64,000 nt of DNA from Asterias rubens. Lineage: Eukaryota > Echinodermata > Asteroidea > Forcipulatida > Asteriidae. Under the pieces are notes generated by a model. The model did no database searches. It saw only the letters and a program-made list of their open reading frames with translations, and had not been told where the DNA came from. Within the stretch, counting starts at the first letter, position 1; each line of letters begins with the position of its first letter. The position numbers and the translations under genes were made by a program. Shown in pieces: positions 24,977-35,575 of the stretch. The stretch covers positions 6,882,001-6,946,000 of the forward strand of contig NC_047068.1 in NCBI RefSeq assembly GCF_902459465.1, read 5' to 3'.

Positions 24977-27900
24977 CTACCTCCTGCCTCCTTTGAAAAC
25001 CAAAGGCTCTCCATGGGACCCATGGTACACCCCATCTGAAAAAGGGAACAAACAAAGGTTTTACAAAATGATGCATACTTTTTCATTTTTGATGTATCAA
25101 GTAATAAACTGACTGGGTACATTTTTAAAAATTTTAGCTTAAACAAAAGCCAATGCTCTACCAACTGAGCTATCTAGCCCTAATGTTGACGGTGTCTGTA
25201 TTTTGTCAAAATCTTTGTTCTTGGATGCCAGTCAAAAGTAATTCAACCTGTAACTGCCATATAGCCAGGTATCAAACCAAAGTTCACGATACAACTTCAG
25301 GGGATGCAACTTTCATTTCAATTGTGAAATAGTAAAACTATTCTCTCTTGGTTCAACCATCATTCTATGTCAATTGTGGAATAGTAAAACTATTCTCTCT
25401 TGGTTCAACCATCATTCTATTTCAATTGTGGAATAGTAAAACTATTCTCTCTTGGTTCAACCATCATTCTATTTCAATTGTGGAATAGGAAAACTATTCT
25501 CTCTTGGTTCAACCATCATTCTATTTCAATTGTGGAATAGTAAAACTATTCTCTCTTGGTTCAACCATCATTCTATTTCAATTGTGGAATAGTAAAACTA
25601 TTCTCTCTTGGTGGTTCAACCAACTTGTTTGACCTCTAAGGGCCAATTTCTTGATGCTGCTTACCACAGAATTCTGTGCTTACTCTGCCAAATAAAGCAT
25701 CTGATTCTGTGGATTGTAAACACAGAATTCTGCGGCAAGCAACGTTATGAAATAAGCCATTCGCAAGTAAGATTTAAGCTGGTACAATGACCTGCTTAGT
25801 CACATTGACCACTTACATCTGAATTCCTCAGACTAATCGAGGAAGTTGCTATGTCAAATGGTTCGAGGCAAGCCTTTGCATAGAAGCCTCTAGATGAGCA
25901 AACCCTGGTACCGTTGTACCTTACACATTCATTCAGAATTGTGTATGGGTGTTCACCGTCTCTTATGCAACTAAGCAAAAGCTTGCTCCAGAAATCATGT
26001 GACATAGCAACTGTCTCGATAGTCTGGGGAATTCAAATTTAAGTGGTAACTTGTGATCAAGCACATCATTGTACATTCAAATCTAACACTATTAATGGCT
26101 TATTGGATCTGGATGAAGTGCTAACCTTGGGTAGCCATGGGTACTCTGTGATGATCAGTGTGCCTGCCGTCAGTATTTAACACCTTTGAGGATCTTGCTG
26201 TGTCTCGGCTCGGCAAAGATTTCTTGCTGTGTACAAAGTGGCTCAAGATGCTGTAGAGGAGGGGACTAAAATAAACAATAACAATAGTTATGCAAAAATA
26301 ATAAATAATAATAATAATAAGACTTGTAATGCGCACATATCCACCCTGCTGGGTGTTCAAGGCGCAGTAAAACCAAAAACAAAACAAAAAAACAAAACAC
26401 AACACAAAGAAAAACAGACACAACAAAATTAGTCATTGAAAACCTGTGACATAAGATAAGTTTTGAGAAGAGACTTGAATTTTGCAGTACAAAGACAAGA
26501 TCGAAGATTAAGTGGTAGAGAGTTCCAGATGCGTGGCGCGGCTGAAGAAAAAGACCTGTCACCCCATGAGTGTCGAGACTTGGGTTCAATGAGGAGAAGC
26601 ATAGAACTTGATCGAAGATTCCTTGATGGAGTGTAAACTTGAAGCAGTTCAGAAATATAGTGGGGAGCCTTGCCATTAAGAGCTTTGTGGACAATGAGCA
26701 TCAGCTTGAAGATGATTCGTTGAGAGATAGGGAGCCAGTGTAGTTGTTTCAGAATGGGGGTGATAGAACACGATTTTCTAGACAGTGTCACAATGCGGGC
26801 AGCAGTATTTTGGAGCCGTTGAAGTCTGGAAATCTGGTTGTTAGGAAGACTGTAGAGAAGAGCATTGCCGTTGTCAAGACGAGAAGTAACAAATGCGTGA
26901 ATGACCTTTTCAGTGGCACTTTTGTCCAAGTACTTGCGAATCTTACCTATATTCCTGATGTAATATGATGATAAACGAACAATGTTGTTGATGTGTGGCT
27001 GAAGTGTCATTGATGAATCAAAAATAACCCCTAAGTTCCGAGCTTTCAGCGAGGGAGCTATCCGAGCATCACCGATGGAGATGTATGGCACTGAAACCTT
27101 AGTTAACTGTTGACGTGACCCAAATAGAAGGAACTCTGTCTTATCATCATTTAACTTCAGGAAGTTTTGTTGTGTCCAACGTCGAATCTCTTGGATGCAT
27201 TTCTCAAGTCTTGCAATAGATGCATTGGCGTTTTCTTGAGAAGATTTAAACGTGATGTATAGCTGAGTGTCGTCTGCGTACACATGGTAATTCAGATTAA
27301 ATTTCAGGATGATGTCACGAATCGGTAAAGTGTATAGCGTAAACCACTGCGGCACAGAGTAGTTCAAAACAACAGGGTCGGATATCGCAGTGCCAATACA
27401 TACATGCTGAGTTCTATTGTAGAGATACGATTTGCACCATGCTAGGGCTGTGTCCTCTATGCCAAGGTGATTCTGGAGCCGAGAGAGAAGGATGTTGTGA
27501 TCGACAGTGTCAAAAGCAGCACTCAAGTCTAGCAGGACTAGTGCTGTAAGGTTACCATTGTCCATTGCAGAGAGAATATCGTTGCTCACACGGACTAGTG
27601 CAGCCTCGGTCCCATGGAAAGGCTTGTATGCTGACTGGAACACGTCGGACAGGTTGAAAGTATGAATGTGATCAGAGAGCTGATTTGAGTGGCTGCTGTC
27701 AGGCGCTCAGTAGTAAGACTGTTACGTTTGACCCTAGAAGAGTCTTAATCAAGGCTAGCCCTTTAGCCTTTGAGACAGAATTTGCAATGGCCAAAACCTA
27801 AGGCCTTTGCAACTGAGGCCTCTGCGTACAAAACAGCTTGTTTTGGTTGGTAAGCAGTTTGCAATTGCTTTACGACTGTTTCTTGAATTTTGATGAGGAA

Positions 27901-30498
27901 AATCATGATACAACAGTGCTAATCCTTCTTAAAGATTTGTTGCATCTCTTCACCCAGGGGTATAGGTACCTGTGAGTGCAGAGATGGTTCTTGTGATTGA
28001 TTTAGCTTAAAGCCATTGGACACTTTCGGTAAACAGTAATGTCCAAGGCCCACACTTCGTGTATCACAACTGTTATGTAAAATAACAAACCTGTGAAAAT
28101 GTAGGCTCATCGGCCATCGGAGTCGGGAGAAAATAACGGAAAAACCCACCCTTGTTTTACCACGTTTCGCCGTGTCATGACATGTGTTTAAAATAAATCG
28201 GTACGAGAATTGATATTGTTTTAATGTTTTCTAGAAAAGTAAAGCATTTCATGGAATAATATTTCAAGAGAAGACTTTCACCATTACCTTCTGTAAACCC
28301 TGTAAGTTATTTGTAAATCTGGTAACTTTTATTTTTTGTTCTGTTCCGAAAGTGTATAATGGCTTTAAGGGAGCTTAGTAAATAATACTAATAAAGACTT
28401 GTAATGCGCACATATCCACCCTGCTGGGTATCCAAGGCACAGGTAAGGAATGACCCAATTAAATAAATGGCCCAATGACCAGTGAGGGGTATAGGGTTTG
28501 AGCTGCATGAAAATCATTGCTAAACAAGTTAGAGCCCTACATGTATATGAGAAGCCACGATTGTTATCAATAATAATAATAGTAATAAGACATTTGTAAA
28601 GCGCCTAACGCAAAAGCCTCTAAGCGCATAAAAGAAACAAAAAATAAACAATTAGAGAAAGATACAAGATACAAATAGGCAAATTACAAAAAAGAAGCTT
28701 TAAATAAATCAAGAAGCTTTAATCAAGAACATTTAAAGATAAAATAAAAATGTCCACTGACACAGAAGCTGTATCTCTGTCTTCGGTAATGTTGAGTTCG
28801 TTGACCAGAAACTCCCTGTCGAGTGGCGTCTGTGGTTGGCCAGATTCTGAAGGAAAAAAAGTGAGAAAACAAATTTAGAAAAATTATTTGTTGGAAATAA
28901 GGTGATTGTTAAATTTGCAGAGTAAGTAAGGATGTAGGCATAGGTATCACCCACTAGGAGCCTGGCTGGGAGAGCAGAATGTACTACCTTCACAGGTAAA
29001 CTTGGTATTTCTAAGTTTGCAATCTTTTGAAATAATCTCAAGTTCTGGTTTTCGACCTGTACTCTCATCTCAAGTGTTAAGGTCGCATTAAGTAGGCAGC
29101 TTTTAAGTCATGATCACAAAAGTGATTTCAGTAAAAATATTATAGGGCCATAAAATTTGGAGGAAATCAAATAGACTGGCCTGTTAATGGGGGCTATGTA
29201 GGAGTACTCCTAAAATAGTTGGTTCCACTATTGTCTTGTGGAAACAACAGCGGAACAAACCTGTAGTTCCATGAGTGCTTTTTGGCGACCCCAACCAAGC
29301 CAACAAGTCGGTTACCGGTTGGTCTGAACAGCATCGTCACCATGGTTCAACCGAACACGTGAAAACGCTCAACCAATGACCAAAGTTTCTGGCTGGGTCG
29401 CCAAAACCACTCCAGGAGTAGGTCTTGGTGTATCATGACACACGCACCTGCAGTAAGCACCGATGATGTGTATTTATATTTGTTGAATTCCAGGTACTCT
29501 CGGATCAGTTCATTAATTAGCATATTCTCATTACTGAGCGGAGGTCGAGGGTCGCTCTGGTCATCTAAGGCATGGAATACCTCCGAGCGAACTCTGGCCT
29601 TGATTTGACCCATGACCCCTCTGGATTCTAAGGTCTCTTTCAGAACTGAAGTAGAGAAAGAAAAAAGTACTAAATTATCAAAAGATTTACAAAATTTCTA
29701 AATTTCTATTAGAAAAAATTTTCTATTTATTTTAATTTTTTTTCTACTCCAATGCTAAATAAGAAATCACACTGCTGCCTCAGTGTTGTTGCTGAATGAG
29801 GTGGGTTCACATTGATTACCTGCTGGGGATATTCTAAAGTATGGGGTTTGTTCCGCTATCGTCTCCACAGTGGTACTAGGGACCGGTACGGGGTACAGTA
29901 GTTGCAATAATCGTAACCGTCCATCCTCCCAACCATCCCTCCCGATGGTAGTTGCGATAACGTAACCCTCCTCCCGACGGCCACCAGGCGGCAACGTAAC
30001 CCTCCTCCTACCGCATCATACGTCAATTTATTAGAGGTATTTTTTTTTTTTTGTGGTAAATATGAGTTGTGGCAGAAATACGGAAATCTTCCCCTATTTA
30101 ATAACTTGCCTAACTTTATAATCACCTTAATTAATTTTTTAAAAAATTATTTAGTTCCATCAACCATGCATCAACCATGCTAGTTCTACATGATTACGGG
30201 GCAAGTAGATCCAAATCGACTTTGATCATGGACTCATTGCTAGAAGAAAGAATGATTGATCTTGATCTTAAAAAATGTTTACAGTTACACTGCTGCTGTG
30301 CTGAGCTGAGTCACTGAGTCTGAGTGAGAGTGTCAGGACAGTGTCCAGGTAGGTGTCACGGTTTCAAGCCCTAACTAAACAAAACACAGAAATAGTTTCA
30401 GCAGTCACACCACTCATATTCAAGTTAAACATTTGATGCCAAGTGAATACATATTACAATCATGAATTACCAGCTTTAAGTTCTTGCACGGATGTCAT
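24977..30498 (-). CDS. CEP20: CEP20 (FOPNL/FOR20), LisH centriolar protein; five coding exons
   Basis: Small FOP-family protein of centriolar satellites and basal bodies, needed for cilium assembly (family knowledge). Minus-strand exons: 30498-30471, 29645-29448, 28846-28762, 26265-26126, 25035-24977. All are GT-AG, all phases join, giving 169 residues (human 174). Start MTSVQELKA matches the vertebrate N-terminus. The LisH region at about residues 47-79 reads LSNENMLINELIREYLEFNK and is near-identical to the family; ESGQP and PLLYSILSHF follow. The tail (about residue 100 on, ending VFKGGRR) is Ser/Lys/His-rich and poorly conserved. Intron 3 carries a broken LINE and a TTAA-flanked MITE. It is divergent from the gene at 30613, with 114 bp between start codons. 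Confidence 0.93.
25135..25290 (-). mobile_element. tRNA-derived SINE fragment (family 2) in CEP20 intron 4
   Basis: Reading the minus strand gives GGGCTAGATAGCTCAGTTGG followed by TAGAGCATTGGC, a clear tRNA 5' half with an A box. Further along, minus-strand TGGCATCCAAGAACAAAG resembles the other family-2 copies (TGGCATCCC). The B box and tail are degraded. Not an intact tRNA gene. Confidence 0.5.
25321..25617 (+). repeat. 52-bp tandem repeat, about 5.7 copies, 3' of CEP20 exon 4
   Basis: Copies start at 25321, 25373, 25425, 25477, 25529 and 25581, an exact 52-bp period. Unit motifs: ATTGTGGAATAGTAAAAC, TATTCTCTCTTGG and TTCAACCATCATTCTAT. Copies differ by single bases. It lies in CEP20 intron 4. 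Confidence 0.95.
26270..27700 (-). mobile_element. 5'-truncated non-LTR retrotransposon (CR1/L2-like LINE) in CEP20 intron 3
   Basis: A single open stretch, 27643-26429 on the minus strand, encodes the reverse transcriptase core: FDTVDHN motif, YADDTQLY catalytic motif, LNDDKTEFLLFG, LGVIFD, and a C-terminal region ending YLMSQVFND. Upstream the frame appears shifted near 27690, so the element is truncated or decayed there. Downstream (lower coordinates) comes a 3' UTR ending in an ATT-type microsatellite near 26305-26320, typical of CR1-group tails. The usual block after VPQ, which carries the conserved GS and LGP residues, is missing; VPQ runs straight into WFTLYTLP, so the copy is probably inactive. 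Orientation is the same as CEP20. The exact 5' limit is uncertain. Confidence 0.88.
26429..27643 (-). pseudogene. Reverse transcriptase ORF of the LINE, missing part of a conserved RT block
   Basis: About 404 codons open without a stop. Contains the RT palm motifs (FDTVDH; YADD at about residue 126) and the thumb/C-terminal region of CR1/L2-like ORF2 (ARIVT-L, LHWLPI--RI-FK, S-R-SW-DRSF). No endonuclease domain is present. A deletion of about eight residues removes the GS-x-LGP block next to the active site. The absence of an endonuclease and this deletion make it a relic, although the frame is still open, so insertion or recent decay may be young. Confidence 0.8.
28007..28368. mobile_element. 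TTAA-flanked MITE, family B (first copy), in CEP20 intron 3
   Basis: Bounded by TTAA at 28007-28010 and 28365-28368. Terminal inverted repeats: AGCCATTGGACACTTTCGG at the left; CCGAAAGTGTATAATGGCT at the right. A second copy in the opposite orientation is at 52440-52811 and shares internal blocks such as CATGTCATGACACGG and CACACTTCGTGTATCAC. Confidence 0.85.
28386..28443 (-). mobile_element. Short 3' tail of the same LINE family
   Basis: AAGACTTGTAATGCGCACAT and ATCCACCCTGCTGGGTATCC, preceded by an AATAATA tract, match the 3' end of the LINE at 26305-26365. A severely 5'-truncated insertion in the same orientation. Confidence 0.8.
28565..28700 (-). mobile_element. Probable LINE/SINE 3' tail with AAT microsatellite
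   Basis: An AATAATAATAG-type tract followed by AAGACATTTGTAAAGCGCC and AAGCCTCTAAGCGC, in the layout seen at other CR1-type tails in this window (microsatellite, then a GCGC-containing end). No coding part left. Confidence 0.5.
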
Positions 30499-30612
30499 CT
30501 TTGCAGCTTGTTTGGGGACAATATCTGACTGCAGTTTTCAAGTCGCCGTCAAAATCGCGGGCAGTGTTTATAAAGGGCGCCCTCTTCTGCTGACAATACG
30601 TTATTTAGAATC
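30499..30612. promoter_or_regulatory. Compact bidirectional promoter between CEP20 (-) and the secreted-protein gene (+)
   Basis: Only 114 bp separate the two start codons. The interval is richer in GC than its surroundings and holds a TATA-like TATAAA at 30569-30574 on the plus strand, about 39 bp before the plus-strand ATG, with GGGCGCCCTCTTC just after it. No TATA is evident for CEP20. Both leaders must be very short or the start sites must overlap. Confidence 0.65.
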
Positions 30613-33408
30613 ATGGCGTCCTGGGAGACGAGTTTCTATGCAATTTGTGTGTCCATTTGTGTTCAAATTTTGTCGGGTGAGTAGCTTCATTCTGCCTTTA
30701 AACTAATGTTATTTGGAAGATTTAACATTGACAAATGTATGGTTTAAATTGAATGTCGATATAGGGTAACTAAAAGGATGAATTTCAAATTTAATTCGCC
30801 AAAACTTTTGACATGTTAAATTGTTATGTTTGTTGATTTTGATAAATGGTTTTCATTGGAGATTCTTTTCATTCATGTCATCCATTGCTGATCTCCGCCA
30901 ACAACCAAACACTTTTTCAATATGCCGTTATTACGCTCTATACAGCGCTATAAAGCCCTAATAGGGCGTTATAATGCCTTATTTTACAGCGTTATAATGC
31001 CCTATATATATTACTATTTACGCCGTAATAACGCCCTAGCTATAGTCTATACCGTAACCTTGATATAGCATTATAACGCCCTAAATTTAAGGCGTAATAA
31101 TGCCCTAATTGAGGAATATAAGGGCGTTATTACGCCCTAAAATAACGCCCTATTTAGGGCGTCATGTGCCATACTTGAAAAAGTGTTTAGTTATTGGCGG
31201 AGATCAGCCACCGTACGTATGAAGTCGTACTAAAATCGTGGAATGCCAATGAATGCCAGCCAGTCAATTCGCCCCCACCATCAAATTCGCCCAACACAAA
31301 GTCGCCACTCACAACCCCTGACTTGTAGTTAGTACATGTATGATGTAGTTGGCGAGTTGGCACTTGCATACTGTGTGTGGGGATGGGGGCAGGTTGACTG
31401 GATTCCATTGCATGTGATGTACTGTCAGATTGTTGACTATTTTGCTTAATTAATTAAGTACTGACATTTTCTTAAATAGGGTAGAGGTAGGTAGCTGCAT
31501 TTGAAGTATTAAATTTACACAGTAAAAAGTTTAAAAGTTCCAGAATTTGTTAAAATTCGTTTTGATTGAATTGAATGCTGCCAATTTCATAGAACATTTT
31601 TTTCTTCATGTTAAAATGAAAGAATTATGTTTGTCAAATAAACAACTTACAAGTTTCCTGAATAATTATTACAAGCAATCAAACAGAGATATTTTTGCCT
31701 TTCTGATTCAGTTTTTCAATGTAAGAATTTTTTCTGACTTAATAATATTCTTTTCTTTCTCAGTACGGACCAACACATGGCAGAACCCTTCTTGCGTCAT
31801 AGTGGACCCTAATTCAGGTCCTTGCTTGGACGTCTTCTTGCGTTACTTTGATGGCTACGAATCAGCCATTGGGGCAGGGGAGCTTGTCCATCATGAATGG
31901 GTCGAGTACCTTGGCTACGTTTACGACTACAATGACGAGAGTGATACAGATTGTCAAATAAGTCAGTTGAAGTTTGATGTTTTATTATTTACTTTTATCA
32001 GGCAAAACGGTTAACAGAAAAAATTCAATAAAATACAAAGAAAACAATGGGGGGCAATGCAGGGGGGGGGGGGAGAAGGGAGAACGTTGAAACCCTAAAC
32101 AAGACACAAATGAACAACAGATAAAACCCAGATACAACACTGAAACAGAGATGCATGCCTGAGAGATTGCCTAAAAATCTTAGAAACTTCTGGAGAGTCC
32201 TTCCATGTAGGAAGGAAGAGAAGGAGCTCGAACGACCCGCAAAACCGTAGAGTAACAGAAGAATACCCTGTCAATGCCCCTGTCTGACCAGTGGAAAAAA
32301 AATAGGAGACCTCCAGCTGGACGGCCGATTAACGAGCAGGATTAGATCTCTTTGCACAGAAGGTGTGGTACCGCCACTCTGCACCGTTGCCTTCGTGTAA
32401 AGTTGAATCATTGGAGACAAGAATTGTGAATATACACGTTTTCATTTACCGTTTGTGGTGTTTCACTGAAACATCATGGCATATTTTTACATTTTTTGTG
32501 ACTTACCGGTCACTAGCGGTGGTTCAAAATTTGGGTAATAGCACACGAGGGTGGTTGGTATTCAATTGTGTTTTTCGATTTGGTGGGCAAAAGTGTACAC
32601 AATTTTTATCAGGTCTCAAAAAAGTTGTTTTTTTCTGTATTATATCCATACGAAATACGACACCATAGTTGAGTGAAGAACCAAGTGCGCACGAGCAAAC
32701 TCGCATACGCCAGGTCGCTCATTGTCTGTATAAGGTATGTGGGTGATTACGAGGTGTCATTAAACGACCGCGGTACCACAAGTTCAACTTTTGAAGTCCC
32801 TTCGTTCGAGCTCCTTCTCTTCCTTCCTCCATGGTCCTTCCAACTTCACCTGCTCAATGGAAAAAAACAAACAAAACTTAGAAAAGATGTGGCAATGTAA
32901 AGGGCAAGACAATGAAAAACTCCAGTTGGGGTGGTAAACAACACCAGCAAAAGCAAAACAAAGTACCCTGGCAGGAAAAGCCAGAAGTGACAGAAATCCA
33001 CTTTCAAAGTGACTGACCTTTGGTTTTAGACAACCCCACCCTTACAAGAAGGAATACACAATACCCAGCCATGCTGTGCAACTAGAAAATAGACCTGTAA
33101 AAAATACAAAATTCAAAAGTTAAATCTGGACCTGCCAGCTAATTTCTTTTTTACTCAATTCCCCAGGGCAATCGTCCAAAGGCAACGAAGAATTCACCAA
33201 TGTGACTTGGACAAGGGATGGCTTCTCAACATGTACCCAGAGAGACGTAGATAACTTTAACAGCTGGTGGGATTTTGTCTGCGCAGGACACTGCACAGAG
33301 GATGATAACTGCAGGAGATATCCCATCTTTTTTGGGCAACATCTTTGGAATAATTGCTCCTGGGATGCCGATGAAGAGAAACCGTCTTATGATTTGAGGC
33401 TTCCTTGA
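30613..33408 (+). CDS. Predicted small secreted Trp/Cys-rich protein, unknown family; three exons
   Basis: Exon 1, 30613-30676, encodes MASWETSFYAICVSICVQIL, a plausible signal peptide. Exon 2 begins at 31764 after TTTCTTTCTCAG. Its donor is uncertain: GTGATA after 31940, GTCAAA after 31952 or GTCAGT after 31961 all keep phase, and I prefer 31961. Exon 3, 33167-33408, follows TTCCCCAG and ends in TGA. With that donor the protein is 167 residues. The mature part is acidic and rich in W, Y, D and C (GPCLDVFLRYFDGYES; FNSWWDFVCAGHCTEDDNC; LWNNCSW), with at least seven cysteines and potential N-glycosylation sites (NVT, NCS). I cannot assign a family. It could be a secreted factor or extracellular-matrix protein. 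The gene model rests on composition and splice sites only. Confidence 0.6.
30887..31208. mobile_element. Foldback element packed with small palindromes, in intron 1 of the secreted-protein gene
   Basis: Outer inverted repeats: GCTGATCTCCGCCAA at the left with CAAACACTTTTTCAA, and TTGAAAAAGTGTTTAG then TTGGCGGAGATCAGC at the right. The interior is unusual: roughly ten variants of the motif AGGGCGTTAT / ATAACGCCCT occur in both orientations, several joined as complete small palindromes (e.g. AGGGCGTTATTACGCCCTA). No ORF. Confidence 0.85.
32186..32852. repeat. Long-range inverted repeat in intron 2 of the secreted-protein gene
   Basis: GGAAGAGAAGGAGCTCGAACGA at about 32212-32233 (within GTCCTTCCATG-AGGAAGG...) is mirrored by TTCGTTCGAGCTCCTTCTC at about 32802 and TTCCTTCCTCCATGG after it. 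About 600 bp lie between the arms and do not pair. It could be an old inverted-repeat element or a local inversion duplicate. A G-run is nearby at about 32062-32072. Confidence 0.5.
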
Positions 33409-33974
33409 AGAAAATTGCTAAAGAAGATGAGGGGGTGGGCTGGGGATGATAAAATTTGGGTCAGGGTTGCACCAGACAAACAGGGCCCAATTTCAAAGCT
33501 CTATGAAATCAGGCCACTTTTTTTTTTTCATTTTATTTAGACCTCATTCCAGTAATTTTTACATCTCATTGTAAATATAATTACTATGCACATCAAAACA
33601 AGACTGAAATTGTCACATCTAGGAGAAATGATTCCAGAACATAGTCCACTTTTTAATACTTGTAGTGGAAATGTTGGTAAAGTTTTATATTTTGGATGTA
33701 ATTCCTTTAAGTGGTCACCTTTGGAATGAATTATATAATTTATTTTGTAATAAGTCTTCTGTGCTATTATTAGATTTGCTTGGAAAAAACACCATGCACT
33801 TTATTTAACCACTTTAGATCTTTATTTGAAATTGATGTCTTTTTTGTATATATTTTGTCAATTGAGTAATTTCTAATGGTTATGGATAACTTTATATTGA
33901 TATGTTGAAGCTTTGGAGAACTTAAAATTGTATCGGAAGTAATCTTATCAGGATTTTTTTTTTGCAAAAACAAT

Positions 33975-34096
33975 GTTAATGACCTGATGTTTTGACCCCA
34001 GCAGAGTCTTTCTCTCAGGCTAAATATATTTTTTAGCTATAACCTTTTTAGCCTTGGAGAAAGACTCTGCTAAGGTTGAAACATCAGGCCATTAAC
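33975..34096. mobile_element. 122-bp inverted-repeat element
   Basis: Left GTTAATGACCTGATGTTTTG and CAGCAGAGTCTTTCTC; right GAGAAAGACTCTGCTAAG and AACATCAGGCCATTAAC. Arms are about 40 bp with a short AT-rich loop. Non-coding. Confidence 0.8.
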
Positions 34097-34315
34097 TATC
34101 TTTTTAAATTGATACCGTAGGTGCTTTTGGTTGATAAGTTGTTTGCAACAGCTAGTTCTATTTTCTCAGGATTTATTTTAGCAGAGTATAAGTTTTGTTT
34201 TTGTAGATTAAATGCGCAGTCACATTTATGGGTTCACGTTTTATTCAAAGATACAATTAGGAACAACAGATTAAATTTTTTGTAGATCTTGTATTTGACA
34301 ATCTCCAAGGTATTT

Positions 34316-34697
34316 GTTAAAGGGAAGGTACACGTTTGGTAATTATTTAAAACAAGTATTAACTTAAAAACTGACTTGGTAACGATCATTGGAGAGCTGT
34401 TGATAGTATAAAACATTGTGGGAAACGACTCCCTCTGAAGTAACGTAGTTTTGAGAAAGAGGTAATTTCTCACTAAAATAATAAAAGACTTCTACCCTAG
34501 CTAGAAGTCTTTTATTCCTATCTGAAAGCACACAAATTCGTCAACCAGGGTTTTTTTTTTCTGTCATAATTTTCTCGCAACTTCGATGACCAATTGAGCC
34601 CAAATGTTCACAGGCTTGTTATTTTGTGCTTATGTTGAGATGCACCGAGTGAGAACACTGGTCTTTGACAAGTACCAAACGTGTACAGTGCATTTAA
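34316..34697. mobile_element. TTAA-flanked MITE, family A (diverged copy)
   Basis: Starts TTAAAGGGAAGGTACACG-TTGG and ends CCAAACGTGTACAGTGCATTTAA. Internal blocks shared with the copies at 44935 and 48850 include ATAGTATAAAACATTGTG, GCAACTTCGATGACCAATTGAG and TATGTTGAGATGCACC. It carries its own internal palindrome (AATAAAAGACTTCTA / TAGAAGTCTTTTATT). Confidence 0.8.
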
Positions 34698-34869
34698 GCC
34701 TGGTTTATACTTCCTGCGAATGCGATACAAATAGTGACGTCCCAGCCTTGTTTTCGCTGCGAATTTTTCCCCAGAAATTGAGCGCATTTCAACTGATGCG
34801 AATTATTCGTTGGGAATTTGATATGTAAAAATTTGTATCGCATTTGCAGGAAGTATGAACCAGGCTTTA
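34694..34869. mobile_element. MITE, family F (second copy), abutting a family A copy
   Basis: TTAAGCCTGGTTTATACTTCC at the left, GGAAGTATGAACCAGGCTTTAG at the right. It shares the TTAA at 34694-34697 with the end of the upstream family A element, so one inserted at the edge of the other. Matches the copy at 10594-10762. Confidence 0.85.
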
Positions 34870-35449
34870 GTCTTTACTGAGTGTAACTAACTGTGTTTGA
34901 TAATTGATTTATAAATATGTTGAAATAAGTGTGCTAATCAGTGGTGATGAAGTGCTATTCTCGAGCTATAACACCATGGGTAGACAGTACACCTCACAGA
35001 TCCATACCTCGATTTGTTCAGATTTTAGAATTATAAAAATTGGGCATAGTAAAATGTCAGAATTTTAGACTTCAAATATAAATCGCGATTTAATCGAATA
35101 TCGCGATACTTTTTAGCCGATATATCGTGGGATAATAAAAGAAATATCGCCCAAGCTTATTCTCGACATGAACACCATAAAACTGGTTCCTAAGATTGTG
35201 GCTGAGCATTTTGAATCATGACATATCTGATTATAAATTTGTTTATCTGTGTAAATGTTTGATTCCGTCCATAAATTTTATAATGATGTAAATAAAATTC
35301 TATATTTTCCTTTGAAAAAGTTATTTGAACCTGTTGCTGAAAATTCCAAGTGGTCCTTATTTGCACATATTGTTTTCACATGTGATTATGATTAACATCA
35401 TTTCCTTCATTCGCCGTACAACATTTAATTTATTTAATAGCCTTTTTTT

Positions 35450-35575
35450 TCCAGCAGTTATAAAGGGCCTTAGTTCAAATCCGGCTACAAATAGATTTTT
35501 CTTTGTTCAATCCCAAAAAATCATTTAAACATTCACCAGTCAGTTTCCCTTTGGGCTTTATTTGTGTCTGTAATA
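35450..35575 (+). mobile_element. tRNA-derived SINE, family 2 (5'-truncated)
   Basis: B-box-like GTTCAAATCCGGCTAC, then TTTTTCTTTGTTCAATCCC and CAGTCAGTTTCCCTTTGGGC. The same tail order (GGTCAGTTTCCC...GTGG) appears on the minus strand at 41440-41580 and as a fragment near 46466-46495. Confidence 0.55.

Noticed and set aside
31964-32014. Continuing the frame of the secreted-protein exon 2 to the TAA at about 32012
   Set aside because: After about 31961 the sequence turns AT-rich with Leu/Phe codons, and exon 3 in matching phase has a strong coding look, so splicing is more likely than read-through.
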